Assembly (NCBI GenBank): GCA_001949185.1
Contig: BDGG01000001.1
Coordinates: 4,518,629-4,582,628 of the forward strand
Direction: 5' to 3'
Length of the DNA: 64,000 bases
Source: Ramazzottius varieornatus
Lineage: Eukaryota > Tardigrada > Eutardigrada > Parachela > Ramazzottiidae
Part shown: positions 20,978 through 34,415 of the stretch, piece by piece
How the letters are laid out: each line of letters opens with the position of its first letter
Numbering within the stretch: position 1 is the stretch's first letter
The notes under the pieces: model-generated
Database searches by the model: none
The model's input: the letters and a program-made list of their open reading frames with translations, nothing else
What the model was told of the DNA's origin: nothing
Made by a program: the position numbers and the translations under genes

Positions 20978-22077
20978 AGCCTTCACCCCTTTGATACCCG
21001 AACGCTTTGTGTTATTGTTAAAAGAATACCCCGCTCAGGATTTCGTTACGTACTTTGTGGATGGGTTGACAAATGGATTTCACATTGGTTATCGCGGTCC
21101 TGAGTTTCCTCGCGAAACGCCAAACGCTCGAACAGCATTCGATTACATTCACAAACACATACGGAAATATGTCGCCAAGGAGGTTACCGCCAAGCATACA
21201 GTGGGACCTTTTGATGAGCCGCCGTTCGCAAAAACTGTTGTTTCTTCTATTGGAGTACGAGCGAAGACGAATGGTGGTTCGCGCTTGATAATGGACCTAT
21301 CACGTCTCGAGGAGCAATCCGTCAATGACTTCGTGAATCGGGCCGACTATAGTCTCACTTTCACTGGGGTGGACGACACTATTTGGGTTCTGAGTGAATA
21401 TGGCCCGGGTACCCTGATGGCAAACGCAAACCGTAAGGGAGCGTTGAGACTCATCCCGGTTCACATGGATGACTGGTATTACCTGTTTTAAGATGGACGG
21501 GAAGTATTAATTCGACGTGGTCCTACCTTTCGGGGGACGTTTTTCACCAGCATTGTTGGACGACATGTCTAAGCTGCTTGAGTGGTTCGCCAGACATTAT
21601 GGCCACGTTAAACATATTCTACATTATATTCGTGATTTTTGATGGGCCGGTCCACCTGACGATCCTGAGTGTCGGTTTTCTTCAACCTGATGAAACGTCA
21701 GCAACGTCGATGTATTTTTTTACAGATGCAGCTGGATCTATTGGTTGTGGTGCTGTGTTTGGAAACGAGTGATTTTTCTTGCCGTGGCCTGCGTGGCTTA
21801 GTGAGACCCAACCTCCCCCTGCTTTATTCGAAATTTTGGCAGTTTATATAGCTTGTTGTTTGGGGGGTAAACTGGCAAAAGAAAAAGGCTATTGTTCCAC
21901 TCGGACAGTATGGCTGTGGTCTCGGCGTGGCGGAAAATGTCAACTCCGCATAATGGCATCATGGAGCTGATACGTCAGATGCATTTCATAGCAGCTACGA
22001 ATAATTTCAACTTACGCATCACATATATAGCCGGTTTCGATAACTCAATTGCGGATTCCGTCTCTAGATGCAATTGA
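20960..22077 (+). pseudogene. Reverse transcriptase-RNase H remnant of the YR retrotransposon
   Basis: The RT begins with GPFDEPPFAKTVVSSIGVRA and GGSRLIMDLS, then GPGTLMANANRKGALRLIPV. The frame stops at 21491. Homologous sequence continues with further stops: the palm motif reads YIRDF where active enzymes have YxDD, so one catalytic Asp is gone, and a TGA follows. The RNase H start FFTDAAGSIGCGAVFG (21718-21765) and end HSDSMAVVSAWRKMSTPHNG to DSVSRCN (to 22077) lie in different frames. It is inactive as read. Confidence 0.85.
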
Positions 22078-22119
22078 GAACAGTTCCGATCACTACACCC
22101 GACAGCCCTAGAAGAGCCA

Positions 22120-23054
22120 GTGAAAGTCGATTGCGATCTCGAAATTCTGAAACGAGCACTACAGTCAGATCACGTTTCGCGGTCGGAGGACTCGACAGTT
22201 TTTCGCGATGGCTCGCAGATAGACGCCTTGCAGCTTCCACCCGAAGAGTATACAATGTTGGACTACGACACTACTTGTCTTTCTGCTTGAAATACCCCGA
22301 AGGTTTCATTCCTTCAACTAAGGAAACCATCCAGCGATTCGCTGCTCATCTGTACTGTAAAGGGCTGAGTCTGGTAGCTGCAAAAGTATACATCTCTTCG
22401 GTACGATAACAACATATAATAGAGGGTTACGGAGACCCCTCAACTGATGATGTGAGACTCAGAATGATCATGAAAGGTTGGAATCGATCTGTAGTCGATC
22501 AACGCAGCAATAGAGACCCATCACAATTGACGTACTACGGAAACTGAAAGACCTGCTACGCGACTCATCTTTGAGTTTTCCAGACAAGCACATGTTATGG
22601 TCAGCATGTACTTTGGCCTTTTTCGGGTTCATGAGAGTTTCGGACTTTACTCATGTGAACGGTACGTGAGGACTTACCATTGGGACCATCAAGTATACGA
22701 AACATTTCCTTGGTGTTCGTATAAAGTCAACAAAAACTTCACAACTGGGCGAAGTGATAATTGAAGTACCTGCAACGGGACGTTCCTGCTGTGCAGTACG
22801 CGCGTACGGTATTCGCGTTCGAAAACGCAGCGCCACTAACCCGCGAAAGGCTCAACGAGTTCCTTTTGTCATTCCTGAGCATCAAGTACAAGTCACACAG
22901 TTTTCGGATGGGTGCTGCTACTACGGCCTCTCACTGTGGAGTACCTATCGACCAAATTCGAGTGCTTGGAAGATGGAAGAGTGATTGTTATAATATTTAT
23001 GTAAAGCAAGATGTACAGCAGAAGGCGAAGTGGTTAGCACAGATGGCGAGGTAG
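22120..23054 (+). pseudogene. Tyrosine recombinase remnant of the YR retrotransposon
   Basis: The N-terminal SAM-like part (GGLDSFSRWLADRRLAASTR) is followed by a region with several stops, 22407-22700. The catalytic C-terminal part at 22761-23054 keeps HSFRMGAATTAS (H-x-x-R), GRWKSD and the Tyr in YNIYV. In this family the recombinase inserts a circular DNA intermediate without target duplication. Confidence 0.85.
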
Positions 23055-23699
23055 GGTTTCGCGTCTATGGGGTAGTTGTTTGACGGGTACGACACGAAAT
23101 GAGTGTGGCGGAGTATTCTGCCCAGCTCGGCCCAGTACCTGCTCTCAGTTACCCCATATGAGTTCGGTTCGTGATAGTTCTTATGATGTTACATTAAAGA
23201 AGAGAATGGTAAATCCAAATTTTCGCGGAAATCGGAACTTCAGTTTTCCGTTGGTTGCCGGCCTGCACTAGCGCCCGGCCTTAGGGTGCCGCGTCTAATA
23301 TCGTATATCGAAAGGAAAACATTATCCTCGTCCATTGTTTTATCAATTCCGTTTTGTTGCTTCCTGCACCTGCATGTATAACCTTCATCCGATTTTGTCA
23401 TATTTTATCATATTCATCCAGACCGTTATCCGGAGATATCTCTGCCCGGCTCTGCCGAGCTGGCTAGGCCCAGATCGACAAGCCAGGCTCATCCGACCCA
23501 GCCTGGGGATCAAGTACTCCGCGGTTTTAAGGCGAGATTATTCTTTGGAAAAGGTTGAGCAACCCCGAATCCAAAATCGTCTAGTGACAGTTTAATGTGT
23601 CCTCTCCAAGTTGGCCAGCGAAATTGACTTGATAACTTTTGTAGTTTTCGAGATATACAATTATGAGGTTGATTGGGTAAACCCGGAAGCCGCCTCTCT

Positions 23700-24665
23700 A
23701 TAATCTTTCGGACGGCCCCGTACCTGGAACCCTAATAACAATTTCTCCTAACATACTCTTTCCCCTAACTGGCAAACCTAACAGTCTCCAACCCGAAGAA
23801 CTCTTGCCCCAAAAAGTCAAAGCTAGACCCGAATACTACTTTTCCCCAACAGCCTCGAACCCGATCGACTTCGACCCCGCAGAACCGCGGACCTGAAGAC
23901 CACCTTCCTCGAAGAACGCTTCTCACTACACATCACTGATCACTGCACCGTCACAACGTTTTAACGATTGCTTCCCTGAATTCCTAATGAGCATCATATT
24001 ACCTGATTTGGATGAGTTGACGAACGATACCAAGCTCGGTTTGTTGTTGGCACCAGAAACGGGAACTGCGTTCTCGATAGCCGAGCCACCACTTTCGTTG
24101 GCCGGGACAGACAATTCGACTTCTGCAGCACAAAAGCTAAATGCAACTGAAAATAATCAGTCAACTGGTAGGAAAATTTTACATAGTTATCAAAGGACCA
24201 CAACTCGAAGAAAATGCGCAAATGAGAATGATGCTGTGAGAAATGACATGCATCGATTCGATCGAGCCAACGGTATACCGCTCAAGTTATTCAGTACGAG
24301 GTCCTTCGCTCAACAGCAGCTCAAATCGAAAAAACACTCTTACGATTCGAGCTGCGAGAAATACTTTCGCTAATTCATCGTTCGATCACTCAGGGAGGGC
24401 CCGGAGGGCAAGTCCAAAGTCCAAACAATACAACAGATTTTTTTTAGGGCAGAGTGATCGTCGGGGCTGAAGTTATCGGGGCTCGTGACTGTTGGGGGGT
24501 CGAAGCCTTCGGAGTTCAGGCCCATAGTTCTTCGGGAATAAGGACATATCTGAGAGGTAGGTGCTGTTCGGGTGCGAAGCTGTTAGGGAAAGCGTTCTTC
24601 GGGTCTGAGGTTCTTCAGAGCGACGCTTAGGAGGAGTTGGAGTTAGGGGAAAACGTACCCCACCC
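23700..24665. repeat. Inverted pair of degenerate ~31-bp repeat arrays
   Basis: The left array (about 23755-23915) contains imperfect units like ACCCGAAGAACNCTTTCCCC then AACAGCCTCGA. The same words occur in inverse orientation at about 24440-24665 (reverse complement gives TTTCCCCTAACT, ACCCGAAGAACGC, CCTAACAGC). Between them, 23987-24373 (+) holds a 128-codon frame of unknown nature. The layout suggests a transposon with subterminal repeats. Confidence 0.4.
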
Positions 24666-26851
24666 TTTCGGACAGAGTGACCGGGGATGCAAGGCATGTG
24701 GTTGCTGGCTTGTCAGTCAGCGAGCTCTACAGCTCAGTCTGGCCATACCACAAAGAGATCTACACGAGCCGTCTTGTCCGCAAGAGAGGAACAAAGATCA
24801 CAGTTAAACGCCGACTCGTTAGTTACCTAATGCCGCACTGCAAAACACCAATAAGAATTAGAGCTGAACCTCGCAGAATAGCATGGAACCTTCTTTTCTT
24901 ACAATTTCACCCGGAAGTTTCGTAGGCTTCTCGAATTTTTCCGATTGTACACTCGCGTATAGATGCGATATTCCGAAAGCTCAACAGCTTTTGTGGAAAG
25001 TTAAAACTCGTAAGACTTGGCTTTGAGGACTGCTGGAAAGGGTGTTTGAACAATATTAACTCGTGTACAGTGAAGTGACAACGTCACTACGTTCCTGACC
25101 AAGACACTAAAAGTTCTTTGACGTCACCAAAAGGACGCTAATTTAATGTTAAGGTTATCGTCACGACGTTAAATGATCAATTTAACGTCATGTACTTCGG
25201 ACGCTCGTCTTTAGTTTCCTGACGTTCTGTTTTGTACCTGTTTGGTATCGAAATGGAGAAAATTCATCGCTCTATCGTTTGATATCTACCTGATAACAGG
25301 AAAAACTCATCTGTCATCCACGGTTAAATGCGGCAAGAGGGGGTGAAAATCGGCATTTTCCCGTTCCGCAGTCGAGACTATGCCGCTTCAGTGAGCGACA
25401 TCACTCTGACTCAGCGGATGCTTTCCACATCTTTTAGCCGTACTTAACTGTGAATCCAGCAGACAGGTTTTTTCGTGACCTGCTGGGTATTAAACGACAG
25501 AAAAATCAATTCCCTACATTTTGATACGAAACAAGTGTGAAAAAACGTCAGGCTGATGAGGATAATCATTGTACGCACATGACTTTGAATTGGTCATGTA
25601 CCGATATCCGGAAACGAAGCGAATTTTAGTTGTTTGGCGTTATCGCGCTGCCGCCGTACACCCTCGACACAACGATTCCCAAGACAATGCATTGTATTTG
25701 TGTCTTGGTCTCGGTCAGAGGCTATGGTCACCTCCGCTGTACAGTCTATTGAAACGAGACGAGACGGTAAGGGTTATAAAAGCTAAAATGAAGAAACAAG
25801 AGAATTAGCTTCCGTGAAGATTTCATTATAATGGAGATTGCCTTTGTGATGCCACGAGAGCAGCTAATTGCTCGACGCAAAGAGCATGCTCAGTAGAAAG
25901 GCGGCTCAGGTGCTCAAGAGGGAGCAGCCGACACTCACCCAATGGCCAAAGCTGAACCGATGCAGCGTGACGATCTTCCGCAGGCACAGGGTGGAAGTTG
26001 ACTGGTCAAGCCTCTCCCTGTCCGTCTTGTATGGTAAGCAAACTTTGAAGCGTCACGGTGAACATTCGACCCGACTACAGTCAAAGTTTGGTTAAAAATA
26101 GTTGAATTAAAGAAAAATTTCATCCAAAATACTTTTCCGAATCAAAAGAGTTGTGTTCACAAAGTCTCAATTTTGGAAACCGAGACTAACAACGGTTGTC
26201 GAGAAACAGCCTTCCAAGATCATTTTTTCCTGTCATCCCTAAAACTGGTCGATCGATGTTGCAGGTCGCCGTTTGAGCAAACTATCACTTCGTATCTACA
26301 AGTGCAATGATTATTGGCTCATGACTGAAAGCACGAGTCGAGATACAACGCTACAAAACCATAATTGTATTTATGGGTCCACAACAACGCTGTTCTGCGT
26401 TGTTTTCGCCTTGCATGTTAGTAAATTTTGGCATGACCATTACTCCAACAACAGAAACTTTACATAGAAGCGTTCCCCTTCTCCTTATATGATTGTTCCT
26501 TAGAAGAGTCTGTATGCTCGATAACTTCCCCTAAAATAAGAGAACGCCCAGGTACTCGTAATGAAGGGGCGAAGAAAAAGCCGGCCGGTGGGGGCATGTT
26601 TTCAGGTTTTCAGTGGGCCGGGCCCCCGCGGTCCACTGCTCAACGCGGGTGATGAAATTGCAGGTGATAAAACTTACCCTGTTCACCGGCCAGATCCGCG
26701 CCCAAGGCCAGTCAAAACTGCTGAATCATAGCAACACAGTGGCCTGCTAAAACACAACCTTGCTTCACACTCCAGTCACGCCCGAGAGTCAGACTCGTGC
26801 TAGACTTTTGCGTTCCGAGTAATCATGACTAGAAATTTAATCAACTTATCA

Positions 26852-26979
26852 AAGGCACCCTGCATTATTTTAAGGCACCTTTTCCACCTTGCGTAAGGCA
26901 CCTTCGTTGTCTAGGGTGGAAAGGTGGAAAATCGTATATCAGAGAGGCTCTAAGGTGGAAAAGGCACCAAAAGGCACCG
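26852..26979. repeat. Clustered AAGGCACC words
   Basis: AAGGCACC occurs five times within about 130 bp, interleaved with GGTGGAAA and its complement TTTCCACC. This gives imperfect palindromes. Confidence 0.6.
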
Positions 26980-27354
26980 CTAGTGCAGGTGTGGTTGGTC
27001 GAAGCGGGCAAGGGGCCCATCTCGACCAGTCAAACACTAACACCCCTAATACTGCGCGAATTGGGCACAACGGGATACCATGCGTCATGTGTTCTAGCTT
27101 TATGTGTAAGCGCACTGGACCAGTCTCACGCTCGGCGTCTTCGCGCTACACCAGGGGTCAAGCCCGCGATGTCAAAATTTCGGTTGCACTGCGAAAATTT
27201 TCAGATTTCCTGAACCCTGATTCTTGACTCTTGAGGAATTAATTTCTCACGTGAGTCACCTCGAGCTGGACTTCTCGACAGTCGTCTTAGACTTTGCTGT
27301 TACTGCGTTATTTTTGTTAGGAAGTGGGAACTTCAGTCCAGACATTGGTTGATC

Positions 27355-29302
<1,948 letters not shown>

Positions 29303-30083
29303 CATTCTCGTACACAGTTCGACCGCTGATTATCTTACTGATGTTGTTAACTTAGAACTTAGCTGGGCGACACCTCATTGAATAATTTTTCCTATCTATC
29401 TAGTATGTCTTTTCGAATCAATGGAAAGTTGGACTCGATTTGTTTGACTATTGTTGGAACGTTTATTCATCCAGCCAGTTTCTATGTTGGTTCGCTGTAG
29501 ATCGTGTTATTTTAATATGCAAGTTGTGTAACATACAGGGTCTCCCGCTTCGTTGCATGGCTAGCTGCGTGTAAATCCATGGCTCCCGTTTCGGAGGGAA
29601 TTCCGTTACGCAACACAGGGAAGCTAGGAAAACACTGTGGCTTATGAGCTGGAAACGATGTCAAGTGGCAACTCAGATACGCAGTCCACTATGAGGTACT
29701 CCATTATGCATCTCTCTCGAACTCGAAGGTGCTTATATTGGGATCAAATGACTATCATCTTACCGCGAGCCGAAAACTAGGGTAGTGCGGGATGTTGTCA
29801 GAGCGTCACGCAAGGCGCGAAATTGCCTGGATGAAGTTCACTCACGTTTGGACTTGACATCGACGTATCATGTAACAAAGTTAAGTCTCAACGAACAAAA
29901 TTAGTATAATATTGCATACAAAAGGCAGTAGAGTTTCGACAGCATGACGCTGAAAATAATTTATTTCATCCGGAATAAGGTAATAATTACGTTCTTATAC
30001 TCAGTATTGTTTATTTACAGCACGGTAGTTTTTCGAAAAGTCAAAATCGATAAAATAAACAATTCATTCGATTCTCCGATTTT
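29303..30083. other. Intergenic between convergent U2AF2 and noggin
   Basis: Contains both 3' UTRs. No other gene or repeat was recognised. Confidence 0.5.
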
Positions 30084-30737
30084 TCAACATTTACATTCGC
30101 AGGCAGTGACGATAGGGTACCAAATGGAAATCCACCGGCAGAAGAGGCCCCGCTCCCAGTTTCGGCAATGCCAGCGAAGGAGGCGCAGGTTCTGGGACTT
30201 GGACGTCTGGCATTTGTTCGAAGGCGGAATACTACACGATTGACCAGGCTCATTGTAACAAGTTCCTTCTCTGATCCATCTCGGGAAGAACCGGATACTC
30301 AGATCCCTCCATCTGTACTTCACAGGGCAAAACGAATAGGAAGCCAGGAACTGTCGAATCTTCTTGCGGAACTGTCGTCTCTGCGCCGCTTTCCCACCAA
30401 ACTTCCCCGGGAACTTGGCGAACCGCAATGCCTTGATCTCGTTGGAAATGTGGAAATTGGAATAGTCAAAGCTGCCGTTTGGCCGAATGATGCTTTCTAG
30501 TGGGCGGGAGACTGACATGTATCGAGGGACAAAATCGCCACCGAGCTGGGCCTTCAAGGTACTCGGACTGAGGTCGTTGGGTCCCGGATCATAGGAGTGG
30601 TCCGGTGTAGGGAAGTCCAGAGGAGCTGGTTGGGGGATCAGTTGGGCGTGAAGCAGGTCCGAAGCACCGGTTATAAACAGAAATGCCGTGGTGAGCCTGA
30701 AGAGAAAGTCTCTTCGAAAATTGGTCCTAATATCCAT
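30084..30737 (-). CDS. NOG: Noggin, secreted BMP antagonist
   Basis: Secreted dimer that binds and blocks BMP ligands. A single uninterrupted exon, 654 nt, 217 aa. ATG at 30737 is followed by a hydrophobic signal peptide (FLFRLTTAFLFITGASDLLH). The BMP-contacting N-terminal segment contains LSPSTLKAQLGGDFVPRYM, equivalent to the LLGGHYDPGFM region of vertebrate noggin. A basic stretch (RRQFRKKIRQF) precedes the cystine-knot part: FCPVKYRWRDLSIRFFPRW, LRLLRWHCRNW and WYPIVTACECKC. Nine C-terminal cysteines (137, 160, 168, 176, 191, 200, 213, 215, 217) match the vertebrate pattern. The intronless structure also matches vertebrate noggin. It shows no sign of decay. Confidence 0.96.
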   Translation of the reverse strand: MDIRTNFRRDFLFRLTTAFLFITGASDLLHAQLIPQPAPLDFPTPDHSYDPGPNDLSPSTLKAQLGGDFVPRYMSVSRPLESIIRPNGSFDYSNFHISNEIKALRFAKFPGKFGGKAAQRRQFRKKIRQFLASYSFCPVKYRWRDLSIRFFPRWIREGTCYNEPGQSCSIPPSNKCQTSKSQNLRLLRWHCRNWERGLFCRWISIWYPIVTACECKC

Positions 30738-32509
30738 TCCGCTTTTTTTCCAGGTCGTCAATGCGATAACCCCATTCTTCCGCTGATTAGCTTCATAAGA
30801 GGCGAAATTGAACTTTCACGCCTGAGTTCATCGATGAGCTCGGCGAATTCGAGAAAGAAATGCGAGTGCCACTTTTGGAGTGGAGCAAAAAAGAACCGAA
30901 GATTTAGGTAACATTGGATGCTGATTATGGCTAATAGCGATTACACCAGGATAAAGTGCGCGGGAATAAAAGGAGAGCTGATATAACGGGAGAGTTTGTG
31001 TAGGAGAAGCTAATAGAGTATAACAGCAAAGCGCTCGAGAAAGCAAACGATCTGTGGGCGATCAAATCAGTGTGGAGCGTGCTTTGGCAAATATCGACTT
31101 TGGCAAATGGGATGTTAAGTCACCGATCATCTCCTTTTAGTGTTAACGTGCACGGATTTGTTGGCTTCGTAAAAAAACATCGAGCGCCCCGAGGAGGGAC
31201 GGTACGTGGGCGGGAAAGGGGGAAGGGCCTGCAGGGAATAGTAATGGCTCATGCGCGCGAGCTCTCCGTTATTTGTACACAGTCTATTCAACTTTATCAG
31301 AAGCCAACCTCAGCTTTGATGAGGCTCTTTAGACGACACGCCATGTGTGAATTCAGAGAACCAGATTCACCATTAAGCAAGAAGAAAGAACATCGCAGCG
31401 TGTACGCCATGCACCGACATCACGTTCGTTTACTCTTACGGCTATTGTAATGGTATCATTTCAGGCGTGGTAACCCAGTCTCCGGCTATTGAAACCATCG
31501 TGCACCCTTCACTTCAAAATAACAAGATGAGCCAAATTGTTTACGGCACAGTATCAACGCAATGCTCGCCGGAGAACCCTTGACAGGTTGAGAAAGTGAG
31601 GAACTTGGGGACGACGAGAAGGTCCCCCGAGATTGCGGAATCAGAGTGGAAATATAAGTTTGTGTCGGCACAGTGATCGATCACGGTCATTGGTGATACC
31701 GTGACCAAGAACATCTACATGCATTGCAGGTCAACGGGGTCACGCACTTTTGAGAAAATAGGGGGGATGCGTGGAGCGCAAGCAGGATGATCATGGAGAG
31801 AATTTATGCAACACTTCCTTCCGGTATTCTGCAGTGCGCGCCGGCGGACACTGTATGTATGCACGGCACGGCACCACTGTCTCGCTCCCATAAGCGTTCC
31901 TTTCAACCTGGCAATCGATCGGACGAAAAAATTGGGTTGTACGTGACAACGTGCCAGTAGGTGACCGCTCGTTGCACTCAATTCTTCGCACTTTCATCCT
32001 ATCCCCGCCACAATGCGTTCCGCTTGCCAGAATCGGAAACAGGCACTCGGATTTCAGTTCTTGGCTGCAGTTCTGGTCCCATACTGCAGCCAGTGGGAGG
32101 GACGAATGGCGTAACGAACGTAATGATTTCCTACAAGGGTTTCCCATCCGGTGAAGCGCAGAAATTCCTCCCAGCATGAACGCACTGTACGACAACGCGG
32201 TCCTGGATTCGGCCTTTTGTTCCATGCCCGTGCTTCAAAAGTTCCGGATTCCTGTTAGGTAACAGTGCCATAAACTTCTTAAAAACTTAGCCTAGGACTC
32301 GTTGCGGCACACGATCATGCATTTAGCCTGTGTTTACTGCCTATAAACCTGCCCTCGCCTTCTGGCGAGGTCTGCCGTCAGAAGCCAATCACCGTGTTTG
32401 AGAATTCAGAAATGAGCTGTTCAAAAGACAATCTTACAATGGAACAAGACAGTGCCGCAAGAGATGCTAGTATCAGAAGAACGGAGTCTTTAAAAATTAG
32501 GGGGAAAAA
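30738..32509. other. Noggin upstream region / SFRP 3' flank
   Basis: 1.8 kb between two minus-strand genes; it must hold the noggin promoter. Overlapping short frames on both strands (for example 31791-32225) lack recognisable domains. No clear repeat was found. Confidence 0.45.
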
Positions 32510-34415
32510 TCAATCGTGTACACGCGAGGTTATTCTGGGTTTTGTGTGAGGATGGTTCACCGACAAGGCCGTTGCGGAGGTACGGTGGTTTGGACACTTC
32601 AGCTGTTGGAGACTTTTCTCAGCTAGCCTAAAGTCTTTACTGTTCAGTCCGCTGAACCACGGCAGGATCGTACGAATGGCGAGCTGGGGCAAGGTGGACT
32701 TTCTGCTGTGAGATGGCGCAAACACGCCCAGTACCAAGTACAACTGGTTCTTCAGCTCAATCTTCTGCCCGCAGAAGTATCGGCAATCGTAAGACACTTG
32801 GTTCGGTTCGAAGAAGAAATCGACGCTCCTGGCATTGCGCATCTGTTCATCCAAGGTATGGTTGAGCCGTGCCGAAGGGACCTTGAGGAACTTTGGACGT
32901 TTAGCCAAAAAGACTGACCGACGAGTTTTCCTTCGGAATCTAACTTTGGCAACTACAGAAGTAAAAAATCATAGTAGATTGTCCCGACTTCTTTTCAGAC
33001 AACTTGTTTCTTACCGAAAGCAGACTGGCAAACGGCCTCATCCAACTGGTCTATTGGTTTCACAAAGTCACAGACTGGACAGGTCTCCCCGACGTCCAAA
33101 GCCACAAGCTGGGAGGTTGCTGTAGGTGGCGTGCTGGTTGACGTCATCGCGGTCATGGTAGAGGGCGTCGTTGTCGTCGTTGATGTGGTAGTTGTCGAGG
33201 TGGTCGTGGAAGGTTCGGCGATTGTGGTCGTCGTCGTCGTCGTTGTCTTCACTGAAACAAAACGAAAATTTGAATATTTATAGTCCATTCGAAAAAAAAT
33301 TCATACATGGTTTGTTCCAACTGGACGGGTGTTACAGTGCGCCTAGGGATTACATGCAACAGCGCAGGCGGAAGCCATGCATGAAATTACACAGGAAGTA
33401 ATCTTACTTGTTCTAAAGGAAATTGGTGTTAGATGAACCGAAGGCGGTCTGCGTGTTCGTAGATACACCGGTCGACTGGTGGTGGTTCTCCTGAATGTCG
33501 TCGACATCGTTGTAGTTGTAGTCGTCGTTGTAGTAGAAGGCCTTTCCTCCGACGGATTAGGCGAAATGCACATGTCGTTATCGACGGGAAATTTCGAGCA
33601 GGAAAGCATATCGGGCCACGGGAAACCGTGCTTTGACATGACTACCATGGAAAAAAACCAATAAACAGAAGATAAAGGTATGAGTAATAAAAAGCAAAAT
33701 ATGCTAGCTGGCAAATGATTTTTATCTTTACGGTTGGGAGGCCGGCAAACCACTCGGATGATCGTTGTCGCAAGTGGCGCACGTGTCGGGCGAATAACTG
33801 CAGAACTGCGCCACTTGAAACGACAATTATCTCGACGTCGTTTACCTGTCCTTAAATTTATTAGGCGAACGAAAACATACCGCCTTGACAGCCTTGTTTA
33901 ACTGCTTCACAAAGAGATCGGCAAGGGTATATGACAGGTCCAGCTGCGAAGAAAGCTTGATCAGACTGCATCAGGTCTTCCGCCGTGTTTGATTGTGGCT
34001 GCTGCATTGGACATATTGGAGCAAACAAAGAACACAAAAACAGCCGCGTATGCTGATGACATTTGATATTCGCCAAGGGCATCCACGTTTGGGATTGCTC
34101 GTTGGCTTCTCGGAGTGTCTCATGCTGCATCAAATTAGGCAACAGCATTCGACTGTAACCGATTCCATGACACAATGACATATTCTGTGGAATATCCACA
34201 CATTTCTGCTGACTTCCGGGATGATTAACTGGAAGGATCACGGCGGAACCCGCGTTGTTGAAGTCAAAATTTCTCTCGTCGGCTTGAAGGTAACTTCCCT
34301 CAGAGAAAAAATTCGATTCTCGATCAAAGCGATCAAAATCCTCAATGTGATGCTTGGTACTGTCAACCCTGCAAAATACTGGAAGGAAAAGACAAACTAA
34401 AAAAATTGGACGCAT
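32510..34415 (-). CDS. SFRP: Secreted frizzled-related protein with Thr-rich linker
   Basis: Secreted Wnt-binding protein. Exons: 34415-33881, 33641-33408, 33251-33015 and 32952-32510, total 1449 nt, 482 aa. A signal peptide (MRPIFLVCLFLPVFC) precedes a frizzled-type Cys-rich domain at ~72-210: KCVDIPQNMSLCHGIGYSRM, LFLCSLFAPICP, YPCRSLCEAVKQGC and FPWPDMLSCSKFP. A Thr/Ser/Pro-rich linker (~215-310, several runs of 4-9 Thr) joins it to a C-terminal netrin-like (NTR) domain: ETCPVCDFVKPIDQLDEAVC, DCRYFCGQKIELKNQLYLVL and LQQLKC. CRD plus NTR order defines SFRPs and excludes a frizzled receptor, since no membrane helices follow. The linker is much longer than in vertebrate SFRPs and looks mucin-like. 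A 5' GTG at 34436 is not used as start. Confidence 0.94.
33755..33827 (-). repeat. Dispersed hairpin, copy 5 (SFRP intron 1)
   Basis: Arms CAAGTGGCGCACG (33771-33783) and TGCGCCACTTG (33817-33827). The tail lies on the left, so the copy is in minus orientation; its complement reads GACAACGATCATCCGAG then TGGTTTGCC. Confidence 0.8.

Larger units (their letters stand above)
19544..23054 (+). mobile_element. Decayed tyrosine-recombinase retrotransposon (DIRS/Ngaro-like)
   Basis: Gag-like, reverse transcriptase, RNase H and tyrosine recombinase segments occur in the order typical of DIRS-type elements, all on the plus strand. Several stops and frameshifts break the pol region. Terminal repeats were not identified: I found no obvious split direct repeat or inverted repeat matching its two ends, so the limits given are those of the coding remnants. 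No integrase of the DDE type is present; the recombinase replaces it. Confidence 0.85.
23055..27354. other. Gene-poor, repeat-rich interval before U2AF2
   Basis: No protein gene was recognised. It holds the inverted ~31-bp-unit array (23700-24665), a region with several TGACGTCA-like words at about 25070-25200, and a cluster of AAGGCACC words (26852-26979). Short frames (for example 24677-24925 and 25569-25808) have no recognisable domain. Confidence 0.45.

Noticed and set aside
33479-33664. Plus-strand frame with a run of valines
   Set aside because: Antisense of the Thr-codon repeats in SFRP.
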